NCBI RefSeq assembly: GCF_008831285.2
Contig: NC_045148.1
Span: 19,523,002 to 19,587,001 of the forward strand
Reading direction: 5' to 3'
Source of the DNA: Nymphaea colorata
Taxonomy: Eukaryota > Streptophyta > Magnoliopsida > Nymphaeales > Nymphaeaceae
DNA length: 64,000 nucleotides
Within the stretch, counting starts at the first letter, position 1, and each line of letters starts with the position of its first letter. Position numbers and translations under genes: made by a program. Positions 25,790 through 48,267 of this stretch are shown here, in pieces. The notes under the pieces were generated by a model. It was not told where the DNA came from, ran no database searches, and saw only the letters and a list, made by a program, of their open reading frames with translations.

Positions 25790-26170
25790 AAAGAAGCGTC
25801 TTTGTTTATTGGTCATGCAAAGAAGCGTCTTTGCTTATTGGTCATGTCCCTTTCGTTATTCTATACCCTTTTGTTATCTCAAACACAACAAATATTCATT
25901 TGGTTGTCTCGATGCGTTATTTGGTCATGCCCCTTTCGTTATCTTAGACCACTTTCGTTAAGACCTATTTCATTGTTGTATGCTTCTGTCGTTGCCGTAG
26001 ACGCTACAAGACCTGTTTAATTATCTCATACACATTTCATTTTCTTTCAAACACTATAGGGCGTCCCACCCATTTCATTATCTTAGACACTATAGAACGC
26101 ATTATTTGGTCCCGCTCCTTTTGTTATCCGAGTGGCTATTTGATTATACCCGTCCCTTTATCTCAGATGT
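25790..26170. repeat. Degenerate short-motif repeat region
   Basis: CAAAGAAGCGTCTTTG followed by TTATTGGTCATG occurs twice in a row near 25791-25846. The motifs TTTGGTCATGCCCCTTTCGT, TTATCTTAGACC/ACTATAG and CATTTCATTATCT then recur with changes to about 26170. It looks like a decayed minisatellite of variable period. No coding potential. Confidence 0.45.
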
Positions 26171-26324
26171 TACAGGACACATGTTAAGATTGTCTGCGTT
26201 CGTGTAATGTTAGAGGATAAGTAAATATGTATATTGTATATTTTTTTACACCAATATCAATATTGAAAGTTTATATATTGATAGTAAGATCCACTCTCTT
26301 TTGTAAGCTCGTTATGTGTACAAG

Positions 26325-26955
26325 GTGGTAAACAGAACTCTCTCTCGGTCTGACCAAGATGAAGCCGAGAAGCTCGGTAACCATTATTGTAAATCTCCGT
26401 CTTTGTTCCATCAGTATTGGTTCTACGCTTTCTGGCTGCGTCCTTATTGGTCAGGAAAAGCGAATGAGGAGAAGAACAAGAAGTTTACTAGCAAACTCGG
26501 TCGGGTGATGGCACTGAAGTCACTGGCATAAAAGAGTCAATAATTTTCAACCTGGACAGCAGAATAGCGGCCACCACCCACTTCTCCGAGGCAAACATGC
26601 TTGGGCGTGCAAGGTGGGTTGGGTGCAGTCTACAAGGTAATCTTCTCAGTATCCTTCATAACTAAGCTAGCTCCCTTTGATATACAAGTGACCACATGTG
26701 GTAACGACTGATAGCGAGCACTTTTTAGGGCCGACTGGAAGATAATCAAGAAATTAATCGCTGTAAAAACGCTTTCTTAGCAATTTTAGGCAAGGAGCAA
26801 ATGTTCAAGAATGAGGTGAAGTTGGTAGCCAAACTTCATCTCTGGAACCCGGTTCTTCTTCTTGGGTGTTTGCCTTCAAGCAAATGAAAAAGATACTGGT
26901 CCATGAATAAGTGCCTAATGGGAAACTTGACTACTTTTCATTTGCTCAGATCACT
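26325..26955 (+). pseudogene. CRK kinase pseudogene (juxtamembrane and N-lobe exons only)
   Basis: 26325-26636 aligns with CRK-A exon 2 (membrane helix, then TCAATAATTTTCAACCTGGA and the glycine-loop region ending TCTACAAG|gtaatc). 26728-26955 aligns with CRK-A exon 3, from GGCCGACTGG to TTTTCATTTGCTCAG. Frameshifts and stops interrupt both: a TAA before the CRK-A-equivalent FDLDS, a broken glycine loop (GGGCGTGCAAGGTGGGTTGG), and a TGA after AGCAAA. The HRD, DFG and C-lobe exons and the ectodomain are absent. It is a decayed tandem copy upstream of CRK-A. Confidence 0.7.
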
Positions 26956-27435
26956 GAAGATTCTGTTCTCTCGAGGAGTCGAGAGTACCATCTGAAATTA
27001 TTTCTGTTCTTTCTCTAATTCGTTTTGATACCTCACCATCCTAGTATGTCCAACCGGTTTCTCTTTTCCTGCATAATACTTGCACTGATCATGACCAAAG
27101 GCGATCAAACAACAGCAACCACGTCCGCGAGAATTTTGGATGGATCTAAACAATAAGGCAAAGAAAAAAAAGTCATGTTCTGTTTCGTTACGAAAACAGA
27201 AAATGAAGAATGAAAGAAGAGTAGGTGAGAGAAGTCGAGAAAAGCGGTGGAACTCGAGGGGAAAAGAAAAAGGAAGGAAAAAGCAAGCGTCCTACCATGG
27301 GGAAGAGCAGAGGGCCACGCGACGACTTGACTTATTGAACTTTAGGTCTTCCCTGGTGGCTTATCATGGAGAAGAGCGGGTGACTGCCTGTTGGCTTTCA
27401 GTGGACGGCAATGTGAATGAGTTGTAGACGCATGT
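26956..27435. other. Spacer upstream of CRK-A
   Basis: No gene seen. The purine-rich stretch near 27150-27290 (AAG/GAA-rich) keeps an open frame at 27140-27427 by composition only; its translation is lysine/arginine-rich with no domain. Confidence 0.4.
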
Positions 27436-27460
27436 TTGACCTCAAGAGCGACGTTTGACT
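27436..27460 (+). promoter_or_regulatory. Two W-box elements upstream of CRK-A
   Basis: TTGACC at 27436-27441 and TTGACT at 27455-27460 lie 14 bp apart, about 350-375 bp before ATG 27811. W-boxes bind WRKY factors, which commonly control CRK genes during pathogen response. The short motif can arise by chance, but paired boxes are more suggestive. Confidence 0.45.
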
Positions 27461-27810
27461 CCGCATGTAATTTTTTTCAAAGAAAAAATCACGCACCCGT
27501 CTGCATATATACGCCTCTACGCGTTTATGCATTCGGCCGACATCAACAATTTAAAATTTTTGACTACTTTTGATTTGCTTTTTCGTAATTTCTCTGCGAT
27601 GCGGAGATAAGATAATGGAGCATATGGGCCGACTCCGCCTCATCTCGACTTCGGCGTCCAGCTTCCACCGTTCCAATGACAATAAATTTTTCAAGTGGTG
27701 TAGCTGTCTGCAGACCATAAACTGCGAATTGCTCAGCCTTTAATTCCTCCCGTTCCTTCACCGCCCGGTACGCTGCTCTTAGCCAAGAAAGAAACTCGTG
27801 ACCTGCTCTC

Positions 27811-34589
<6,779 letters not shown>

Positions 34590-36500
34590 CAATGCTGTTT
34601 GTGTATGTACCTGTTTTTGTTTGAGCAAATCTTTCGTTAATTTTCTAGACATGCAAATACGGATTGAAATAATTTGGTGGGCATGTTCCATAGAAGAATG
34701 TACTGATACGTGGCTCTTGAATCGAGTACAATTGTTTGATTCGAGTTCTGATAACAAACACAGCCAAAAGCTCTGTTGGAGGCCGCAGTAAATCCCCTTA
34801 GCGAGTTAATTAGATATATTTGCCTGAACTTCAAGTTAGATACTACTTATGGCTTTGCATGTTATGAGATAATACTCATACAAGTGGAATCATGATCGAA
34901 CATTCCTGCCCTGCTAAATATGTCAGCCGCTGAACGTAGTACCGACGCAGTTGAGTTCAGTTTGGCTACTAAATTCAGTATACGACAGGTTTTGCGTTTA
35001 CAAACGAAGCAGTTAAGCTTTTGTCAATACATTGAACAAATTCACAAGAGATTGATTAACAACTAAATGTTGTTCCGTTAACTGGTTTCTACAAAATGGG
35101 GGAAAAACTGATTGCTGAAATAATTTTCGTTTAACAAATGATCGAAAGGGTGCCAACAATGTAACATCCAGCAGTATGTTCGCTTTCAATCTTGCCAAAG
35201 ACGAAGTTCAATCCCAATATGTCGTGTCAGCTGCATATTAAGTACACTGGCAATGACCTAAAAAGATTATAAAGATGTAGCGAGGCATGTGGAGCCCTTG
35301 TTCCATCAAATGTTGCCGAAAAAGTTTCAGAAATCGCATATCTTTTCTGAAATTTATAGAAAATCTGAAAGATAGGACCCGGCCAGCTCAATGCAATTAC
35401 TTCTGCAAAAGCAATGCCACTTTCCAGGAATAAAGAGAAAAGCTGACTTTAGGGAGGACTCCCCCTCAACTAAAGACTAGCTGGGTGTTCCCTTGATCTG
35501 CATGGTTCTACTCATCATAATCCCAGATGGGACCCGTTTCTCCTTACATGATGCAGTGCTTCCTGGTGACATCTCCATGACTCATTAAATTAAGAACGCC
35601 TGTCGGTGATGCAGTTTGAAGACTACCGAAATCCCGTCTATCTAACTCGGAGTAAATTAATTTTGCGACTTTACATTGATTTGTTAATTAGTAAACAATA
35701 AGCCTGAGATCTTTTGTGCTAGTATCGATTCTATTTAACAGAATGAAGACCAGTTTGGTCAGTTATACAACGCTGGGATTTGATCTGAGGCTAATATCAC
35801 TGTGATTGAATGAATATTTCCAGATTTTACTAAAATCAGATATTGACAAAAAAAAAAAGTGAGCCTAAGTGGCATTCTTGTGGACAGAAGCAGGACGACA
35901 TCCAATTGATCACTCAATGGATGTGCTGCTGAACCAATGAACTCAATGGGTGTCCTAGCGTATCGATATTGATCCAAGAATCGTGACTTGGGCTGTGAGG
36001 CAAAATCTGGCAGCTGACTAATTTCAAATTTTCATAGCGCTTTAGGCATTTTCAGATCGAAGAATGTCCAGCTATTGGACAAGTCTCTATAAGTGGCGTA
36101 TACCACGTCATGGCGTTCCTGATTATGATGTTCATAGAGTTATTAACTTAGATTTAGTTTCAAAGTTCTTCCTTACGAACCTTAACAAAACGATGAACTG
36201 GTAATGTCCATGTTTGTCCATTAAGGCTCCCTCTCATCTTTGCAATAACACATGCATCTGAGATGGATCGTGCCGTCAAGGTCAACATTTCTTTCTCAAG
36301 ACGTAAGCAGCTCGGTTTCTCATTGTTGTAGCGAGTATGCAAATTGAACACCTCTTGGTAAACCTAACAAATTAATTTCTTTGGCAACTCAAATTAGTTA
36401 ACCTCCTTGTAATTTGTTTTCACAGGTTTAGTCACAGTAAAAAATCTTGTGATGTTCTGTGAATTTCTCCAGCCACCCGACATCATCCAAGGAATGGGAT
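34590..36500. other. Spacer downstream of CRK-A, no gene recognised
   Basis: Carries the CRK-A 3' region and AT-rich sequence with poly-A runs (near 35850). No domain-bearing frame was found on either strand. Some stretches resemble CRK intron sequence (CCCTTGATCTG near 35492, also in CRK-B intron 4), hinting at an old duplication. Confidence 0.4.
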
Positions 36501-36519
36501 GAACGGTTCGGATTTTGCG

Positions 36520-36685
36520 AATCCGAGCCCATTTTTCAGGTAAGGTCAAAAGACGGAGATGGACAGTCTAGAATTCCGAGCTCATTTTTCCGGTAAGGTC
36601 AAATGATGAAGGTGAACATTTGAGAATTCCGAGCCCATTTTTCAGGCAAGGTCAAAAGATGAAGATGAACATTTCCGCAAGAAAC
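36520..36685. repeat. Three-copy tandem repeat (period about 52 bp), each copy with a W-box core
   Basis: TCCGAGCCCATTTTTCAGG (36522), TCCGAGCTCATTTTTCCGG (36574) and TCCGAGCCCATTTTTCAGG (36627) are each followed by the sequence (T/C)AAGGTCAAA. GGTCAAA, a W-box on the minus strand, occurs at 36544-36550, 36597-36603 and 36650-36656. The array lies about 1.4-1.6 kb upstream of the CRK-B start. A regulatory role is inference. Confidence 0.75.
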
Positions 36686-36689
36686 AAAT

Positions 36690-37510
36690 TGCGGAAGAAA
36701 CGAAGGGACCGTAAACTACCACGTCTGATGCCAAAAAAGATTCACGTACGGCATTGAGAATGAATCAACCAGTAAAGTATGTCTTAAAAGATAACCTTGA
36801 CAACATACAGCTACCTGCTCAGTGGCGACGTTTTACCGCGCTTAGCCAGGTTGGGTCCCTTTTGGCCTCCAAAACGAGGCCTGCGCTTCAAGCATTCCTT
36901 TTGGGACAGTGGCTCAACTCGAGCAACATGTTCTTGGCTCCAGTCTGACTGAGTATAACTTGAGTTGGAGCCAACTCTTCCGACACTCGAGACGAGTTCG
37001 AGCGGGCCAAGCTCAGCTTGAACTTGGCTCTGGCAGTGGCGGCAGCGGTGATGTTGTTCGTGTGGACCGAAGAAACAAGAAAACCTCCACCGGTTGAGTT
37101 TGAGTGTTCAGTCTCTTGTTAATAGTTTCAGATGTTTAAACTGATCTCATTTGCATTTCTAGCTTGAACTGGACCTAATTTTGCTCATGAAAGGCCATGG
37201 CGGCATTTATCTGGGACTTGGTACTCCACCTTGTAGGGGATCCTGATTTGGAATTGCTCCCTACAAGGTCTATAGATCAAGTGGCTTACGCTTTCGTGGG
37301 ATCATATCATTCAAGAGTTTACATAAAATGACAAATGAGTCGCAAGAGGAAGGCAACTGGCAGCTTCATTATGACCCCACGGTGGCGGCTCGGTAAAATT
37401 TCAGGCTCTACCATCGTTGGTGATATAGAAGAGAAAGTCCAACCTTTTTTGTTAGCTCTGGGTAAGAAAACAATATATAGTGGCCCAAACTAGCAGGTTA
37501 TATGTTTGGT
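36690..37510. other. Spacer, no gene recognised
   Basis: Contains GC-richer sequence (36830-37080) with small open frames of no recognised domain. It may be an old transposon remnant, but no ends were found. Confidence 0.35.
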
Positions 37511-37526
37511 TGTGCTGTCAGTTTCG

Positions 37527-37670
37527 TTATGGGTCATTTGGCAGTATGGACACCTTAAGAAATTTGCCTTAGTAATTGGGGTAATGGAACATTAATTTTA
37601 GTGTTTTATGAATCTGTCTCAACTATTAAAATACATTTATGTGATATCACTGGTGCCAAATGACCCATAA
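37527..37670. mobile_element. MITE, 144 bp, perfect 17-bp inverted ends
   Basis: TTATGGGTCATTTGGCA at 37527-37543 is repeated exactly in reverse complement at 37654-37670. The interior is AT-rich and non-coding. No certain target duplication, so the superfamily is open. It lies about 420 bp upstream of CRK-B and could contribute promoter sequence. Confidence 0.7.
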
Positions 37671-37913
37671 TCTTCTTTAATTGATATTATGCTCAGGGCC
37701 TTGACATTACGAGTGGATATGGCTATAGATATCCCTATTATCGTTGCTAGCAATGACGAAGCCAAGTATACAAGGAGTCTAAGACCGTTCAGAAAAATAC
37801 CCATTACTTGTTAATTTAGTTCCTAAAGATAGCCATTTGTGTGTGTGTTTTTTTTTTCCATGTTGTAGTTCAAACTCTGCTTTCACACGCTTCTTCGCCC
37901 TTTGAAGCTCAAA

Positions 37914-37960
37914 GGTCAAGTCACTCTTTATCTTCAAAAAGTGGTGTTCTTTTAAGTCAA
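37914..37960 (-). promoter_or_regulatory. Two W-box cores just upstream of CRK-B
   Basis: GGTCAA at 37914-37919 and AGTCAA at 37955-37960 are reverse-orientation TTGAC cores about 130-180 bp before ATG 38092. This agrees with WRKY control suggested for CRK-A, but the motif is short. Confidence 0.4.
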
Positions 37961-38091
37961 CTAAGACTGCAGATTCGTTGAACTGTTGAGGCTACCGAGG
38001 TTCGGGTTTTGACAAAATTAAAAACAAATTGCTCCTGGCCTCTTCCTTCTCTACCTGCATTCCTTCGGCCGGCCACGCAACAGATGGTCCC

Positions 38092-42258
<4,167 letters not shown>

Positions 42259-43370
42259 AGTGCTTCCCCACATCTACGCCTATTACTCATTCGAACCTTT
42301 TTATTTCAAATTTGTTGTTTCTAGCAGAGCAAGAGATAACTTGACGAGTGTATTTGTTTGACGTTGTATTTTTTTCCTTAAATTGGTTATAACGTACCAC
42401 ATAATAATGATAAACAGTATTTTCCAGTAGCTAATTGGTACGTCTTTTAAACCTTTGAATCTGCTGATACTAGAGGATGTAGAATCCTTCGTTACAGAGA
42501 TGGTGACTGAGAAGCGGCCGTGGTATAGGTGTTTATCATCATGCAGCGTCAATGACAACGTGTATTCAACACAGAAATTATGACTAAATCTGCGACTAAT
42601 ATCAAGCGTCATATTACTTGCTTCAAAGTTCCCTTGGGAGCTGCTTGGCAATAGGAACTGCTTGTCACTGTTCCATGAATCCTATCATAAGAATTGGGAC
42701 ACGTTCATAGAACATTGTGCAGATTCATGTTGCCATATCACGCTTGAGAAATAGAAAAGCACTAAGAAATCATCTGCCTGATCTGCCGGCCAACCGAACC
42801 ATATAGGAGTGAATGAGAACTCTGCAGGTAATTTGTAGGACAGCTGTAGGAGCTGAAAAAGTTCTGCCCCTTGAAAGGCCACTGAAGTGCTGCTCAATCA
42901 AGTGCCACGTACATGATAGTCAGGTGTTCAGCACGATCGAAAGTGTCATCTGTGAACCCACAACAGATTGAAGTAAAAATTGATTGTGGCATGTATTGGC
43001 GTACTGATCAACAAATTTAATTCTACGTCACTAAAATACTCCAAGCTTTTCTAAATAATCTACAAAGGCATATATGCTATATTAACAAAAGACTCTGTAT
43101 TCCTCTCAACCGTCTCCTCAGAGTTTCGAGTTAAAAAGAATTTGTGAACCACTAGAGTTGAAAAGAGCGATTCATGGAGTGGAAGGGAATGAGTTGGGGG
43201 CTGAACCCACTCAGATAAGGGCATGCCAAGTGCCACTGACGTACCTGATTTTAGGTTAGCTTTTTTCTTCCTTTGAAATTTGCCTTGACTGCACATTCAA
43301 TCAAGCAAGTTTTGTGATTACCAAGCTTTGTGATTACCAAGGATCGGCTTTGACAAAATAAAAAAACATT
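42259..43370. other. Spacer between CRK-B and the CRK pseudogene
   Basis: No gene recognised. The last part (from about 43340, TTTGACAAAATAAA onward) is similar to the CRK-B promoter and leader, so the duplication unit includes promoter sequence. Confidence 0.45.
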
Positions 43371-43371
43371 T

Positions 43372-43873
43372 TGCTTTCGGCCTCTTGCTTCTCTACCTGC
43401 ATTCTCTAGCCAAGCAACAGATCGTCCCGGCGAGATGGGGACTCTGTTTTGTGATACTTCTTGTTGCAGCTTCAGCTTGCCTTTTTGCAAGACTACCAAT
43501 CCTTTCTACACGCTGTGCTGTGCCCAACGACTTCCAATTACACTGCCAACAGCACCTTCCAACGAAGTCTGAGCACTCTTTTCCTCTCCCTCTCCAGCAA
43601 CGCCTTCATAAACGGCTTTTAGCACCGCCACGGGGGCCGAAAGCTCTGTTCAAGGCTATGGTCTAATCCTCTGCCGCAGCGAGGTCTCCATTGCCGACTG
43701 CGCAAACTGCATCTCCGATGCAACCACCCAGATCGTCCAGGCGATGCCTCAGCGGCAAATCATCAACCATATGGTTGGACAACTGCTTGTTGCTATTTTC
43801 CGATCAAAGCTTTTTCGGAACCGGGACATTGGGTTTAGGTTGTACACATATGTGGAACTCGACGAATCCCACG
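43372..43873 (+). pseudogene. CRK pseudogene, DUF26 ectodomain 5' part, split by a hAT element
   Basis: Closely follows CRK-B from the leader (GCTTCTCTACCTGCATTC) through the signal peptide and first DUF26 domain to AATCCCACG. The equivalent of the start codon is lost: CCCATGGCGAG in CRK-B is CCCGGCGAG here. Frameshifts occur near 43484 and 43520. An in-frame TAG lies in GGCTTTTAGCACC, and extra bases lie at GGGGGCCG and CCAGGCGATG. The copy is cut at 43873 by the transposon; about 45 bp of the continuation (CACGCTCTTCAATTCACAGC) reappears at 51938-51980. No kinase exons follow. It was probably already dead or decayed after insertion; order is unknown. Confidence 0.88.
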
Positions 43874-43879
43874 TAGGGA

Positions 43880-44305
43880 GGTAAACGGATCGGATTCGGA
43901 TCAGATATACTCTTTATTATATTCGACTTTTCGGATATACATATTTTCGGATTCGAATTCGGATGAAATAAAATCTAAAAAATATCCGAATCCGATCCGA
44001 ATCCGACTTTTAAATCAAAATCTGGTTCCGAATCCGAATCCGACTTTAAAAATCCGAAATCCGATTAAAATCCGAATCCGACTTTTTATTTCAATATCCG
44101 ATTTCAATCCGAATCCGATTTTTTATTTCATTATCCGATTTCAATCCGAATCCGATTTTTTATTTCATTATCTGATTTCAATCTGAATCCGACTTTTTAT
44201 TTCATTATCTGATTTCAATTCGAATCCGACTTTTTATTTCATTATCCGATTTCAATCCGAATCCGACTTTTTATTTCATTATCCGATTTCAATCCGAATC
44301 CAAAT
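43880..44305. repeat. Left subterminal repeat array of the hAT element
   Basis: Dozens of overlapping ATCCGAATCCGA/TCGGATTCGGAT words. Between about 44070 and 44300 they settle into roughly six tandem copies of a 37-bp unit built from TTTCAATCCGAATCCGA plus TTTTTATTTCATTATCCGA. hAT transposases bind subterminal motifs (AAACGG in Ac), so these are candidate transposase sites. Confidence 0.85.
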
Positions 44306-45082
44306 TTTATATTTAAAGATCCCATTCTGATGTAAAGACTTTCAAATTTGACATCCAAAACTAACTTTTAAATTGCTAAAAAAATTCATTCCACCACTTC
44401 TTTCTCACAGCTCAAGTAAGGGCCCACAAGGTAATATCTAAAACATTATCACTACAATAGCTGCACATTCTACCTACCTAGCAAAATATCATGTATTTTT
44501 TTACCAAGTGCCTCCATGGATGTTAATTACCAATGTTCTTTTAAAAACAAAAAAGAAAACAAAAAAATGCCTAAAGCATAAAGCATAAAGGGCGACGAGC
44601 CAGACTGCCTAATAAGTTTCCATTAAATATTTAGGCATCTGCAAAAAACTATACAGTCTGAAGCTTTCAATATATACACTTGAACTGTTATAACATACAA
44701 ATGAAAGTAATTGGTGAGAAAGACACAAAAACCTTAATTCTCAAAACAAAACTATGATATGAATACAAATTTCAAAAAATTGTACTTTGTTGTTTGTTGA
44801 TGCAACAAGAGACTAGACCTTCACATCTTCAATAATAAAAAAAAAATCATCATATAGTTCAAGCTTACAAAATTTTTCTTTCAATGCCTTCATTTGTGAC
44901 AAAGGATATGACTTTTCTGTTTGGATATATTAAGGTCCTGAGGATAATGATATCAAATTAACCTGCATTATGCAAATGAAAACTTTAATTAAATAAACAT
45001 CTTAGACTCACTTGACACATAACTCTAGGTTTTAATTGATTTAATGAAAACAGATAAATATAAAAGAATATATATCTCTAAT

Positions 45083-47187
45083 TTACGATTCAGTTTCAAT
45101 GTATGCAGATGCAAATGGTGCTTCCTCTTCAGGTAAAGGTGTAGGCAAATCGAAATCATCTAACAAAAGAATAAAATAAGCAACACAAAAATATGTTTAA
45201 AAACATTAATAATAAGTAAATTACCTTCAGCCTTATCTCGCAACCAAGCTTGTGCACAAATCAAAGCCTCCACGGTCTTGCAACCTAATCTACTTCTGTA
45301 TAAATCAAGAATACGTCCACCTGTACTAAATGTTGACTCTGATGCAACAGTTGATATAGGAAGAGCCAAAATATCACATACCATTCTAGATAACACAGGG
45401 TATTTAGGTGCATTGACTTTCCACAAAGTCAAAATGTCAATTGGATTGTTTTTTGGGTAAATGAGCTCTTCCAAATACAATTCCAAATCTGATTTTCTAT
45501 GTTGGCTTTGTGATGATTCTTTAAGAAAGTCATCTAATGCACTTGTTCTAGGCTTCTTATTGAAAGAAACCTCAATCAAAGAAGTCGAAGTAGATGCTTC
45601 ATTATCCTTCTCAACATCAACAATGTAACCAGTACCAGCAGAGAATGTCTTGAATGCATAAGTAGCTTTATATTCATCATAAAGATCACAAAGATAATTC
45701 TTAATTGCAGAAACAAGTACATATGCTTCATCTTTATAAAATTGCCTATAGTAAAACTCAATTATTTTCATCTTATAATGAGGATCAAATACCACTGCAA
45801 CTGCTAAAATTAAATTGCATATATCCTAATACTTGTCAAACTTTGTTTTCATCCTCATTGCCATATTTGAAAGGCAAATATCTGAACTTGAACACATTTT
45901 TTCAATTTCTAACTTTATCTCACAAAACTCTTTAAAGAAGATATTGGAAGTTGGACACTTGACTGCAGAAATGACATTAGTAGCATCATAAAATACCTTC
46001 AAACTGTTATGGATAATAGTAGCCTTCTTCCACTCGTCCTTTGTCGGTCTGAAATGATAGTGACGATCAAGTTCTTCAAAACGACCAAAAGCTTTTTTAT
46101 ATTGTAAAGCTACATCAAGCATAAGAAATGTTGAGTTCCATCTAGTTGAAACATCAAGGCACAACTTTTTTTCACAAGTAACTTTGACATGACGCACTGC
46201 TCGATCAAAAATTTCACAGCGAGCTGGAGATGCCTTAATATATTTTATGTTTTCTTTGATCTTGTCAATCACATCATTTATTTCTTTGATACCATCTTGC
46301 ACAACCAAATTAAGAATATGAGCAGCACATCTAAGTTGAAAAAATTTTCCATTACAGACAAGTGCATCCTTTTCAAGAAGTCACTCTATCAATTTTGTAA
46401 CCATGATATCATTTGTCGAACAATTATCTAATGTAATTGAAAATAACTCGCGATCAATATTCCATTTTAGTAAACAATCTTTGATGACTGATGCAAGTCT
46501 TTCTCTTGTATGAGGTGTTTCAACCATAACAAAATTGAGAACTTTCTTTTTTATTTCCCAACTATTATCAATATAATGTGCAGTCAAACATAAATAACCA
46601 CATTTTTGACAAGACGAAGTCCACATGTCAGATGTAAGACTAATCCTCCCATTAGTCTTCTCCAAAATAGTACGTAATTTTGTCATTTCATCTTCATAAA
46701 TATGTATGCAATCTGATCTAATAGTGTTACGTGACAATAACTTAAACTGTGGTTGTAATCCTTTAACAAATTTCTGAAATCCAGAATGACCAACTATACA
46801 AAATGGATATTCATGAAGAATAATCATATTGGCTAAATCCTGTCGATTTTTATCTGAATCAAACTTGAAAGTACCAACAGTACATTTTTCATTCTTTTCA
46901 CAAAAAACCAGACGTTGTTGACATGATTCTAAGTTAGGCCTTTTAGGATATAATTTTAAATTATTCTTCAAACGTGAGGTGCCCATCTTACTATTGCAAT
47001 CCATAGATACTTTACAGTGTTGACAAATAGCACGTTGAATACCTGATTCATTTATTGTCCTGCTGAACTCTTTCCATACCGCTGATCTTAGTGACTTGGT
47101 TTTCGTAGATATGTCAACTTCTATATTGTTAGCAGAGACGGAACTAGAAGCATTGGCACCTGATGTTGTAGAATCCATAATCTGCAT
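45083..47187 (-). pseudogene. hAT transposase (BED finger, RICESLEEPER/Ac type), disrupted
   Basis: Coding parts 47187-45225 and, after an intron with donor AAG|gtaatt, 45159-45083. N-terminus: BED-like region with CQHC but the expected histidines and final cysteine are replaced (TSRLKNNLKLYP). Middle: ISLTSDMWTS, DNCSTND and LRCAAHILNLVVQDG, the hAT catalytic-core landmarks. C-terminus: hAT dimerisation domain with YPVLSRMVCDILALPISTVA, SESTFSTGGRI and LICAQAWLRD. Two in-frame stops break it: TGA following the codons for TKLIE (near 46379) and TAG following KFDKY (near 45826, where relatives usually have Trp). It is therefore not expected to produce active transposase. Confidence 0.88.
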
Positions 47188-47574
47188 ATAAAAAATAGAA
47201 AACTTTAACTAAACCATTCGAAAGCAAAAAAATGGGAAGAAAAAGGAGAAGGAGGCACAAAACCATACCAAAAGTACTAGAGAAATGCAAATGCCAAAAC
47301 AACTATTTGAAACTACAAAACCATACCAACAAGTGCAGCCAACCAAAAGCAGGCACATGCATAAAAATAGAAAGTGACATGTCATATTTTGCATATTTCA
47401 TAAACAACAAGTTTTCCTTTCATAAACCCTCGGTCATATAAGTCAGTATTTAAGTTGGAAACTGAAGATGCCGCATAAGTGACTCCTGCTATGGCAGATA
47501 GGAGAAAATGTGGAACTATGGAAACTGCATATATGATTGCACTTTACTTCTAACAATAAAGCATCATTTAGCTC

Positions 47575-47655
47575 CTTGGGAATTGGGAAGTAAGTTCCAT
47601 CCATTGGGATCCCACGTCATCATCCACGACCTTGCTGAGACCAAAATCAGTCACT
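47575..47655 (-). pseudogene. TOUSLED-like kinase fragment (DFG region) inside the hAT element
   Basis: On the minus strand the frame reads KVTDFGLSKVV, DDDVGSQWMELTSQ, matching the activation segment of plant TOUSLED kinases (KVTDFGLSKI..VGSQGMELTSQ as I know it). It stops shortly after. It is a captured or inserted exon piece, not a gene. Confidence 0.7.
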
Positions 47656-47890
47656 TTTCAATTAGCTCCATCTCGCCTTTCACTAGTTTTCACTGCAAGC
47701 AAGTGTGGAATTATCAAGGCATAAATGAAACGCGTCCCTATGAACACTACCTATGTGGTAAATACACGTGGTCCAAAGTCTCCGTGTGTAAGAATCCATC
47801 ACCACTCCACCACTCCACCACTCCACCACGCTCTGTTCAACAGATTAATAAAAAGAAAAGAAGAGAGAAAGAGAGAGAGAGGAGAAGGAC

Positions 47891-47998
47891 CGTGGGTTGG
47901 AGAGAGGCTGAAGCAGCTTTGGCATGTGATACGCCACCATCCCCATGGGTTGGAGAGAGGCTGAAGCAGCTTTGGCATGTGATACGCCACCATCCCCG
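47891..47998. repeat. Tandem duplication, two copies of 53 bp
   Basis: GGGTTGGAGAGAGGCTGAAG and the following AGCTTTGGCATGTGATACGC, then CACCATCCCC, occur twice head to tail with one base difference at the end. It lies between the two TOUSLED-like fragments. Confidence 0.95.
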
Positions 47999-48267
47999 TG
48001 GGTTTCTGCGTCGCCATTTCTTTCTTCCTCCCTCTGTTTCTCTTTTCCCCTTTCAGATGAAAGTGTGAATGGAAGGAAGCACGCCAGCACCAATGGTCCC
48101 CTTCTCCTCTCTCTCTTTTCTGCTGCTCCAACTCAGAGGCCCTCACTGTCGTGTATTATTAACTTTATATCTATCATCGGTCACTAAACTATTTTGAAAA
48201 GGATTGTGTATAAATTCATTTGAGACGATATAATGCAGGCTCATAACTCATAAGCAAGTTTGCATCC

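Noticed and set aside
44070-44300. Regularly spaced repeats that could look like a CRISPR array
   Set aside because: Units are contiguous with no unique spacers, the context is a plant hAT end, and CRISPR is not expected in a nuclear plant genome.
47508-48068. 186-codon open frame on the plus strand in the hAT element
   Set aside because: It is the wrong strand of TOUSLED-like fragments plus the 53-bp tandem duplication; the coding signal is on the minus strand.
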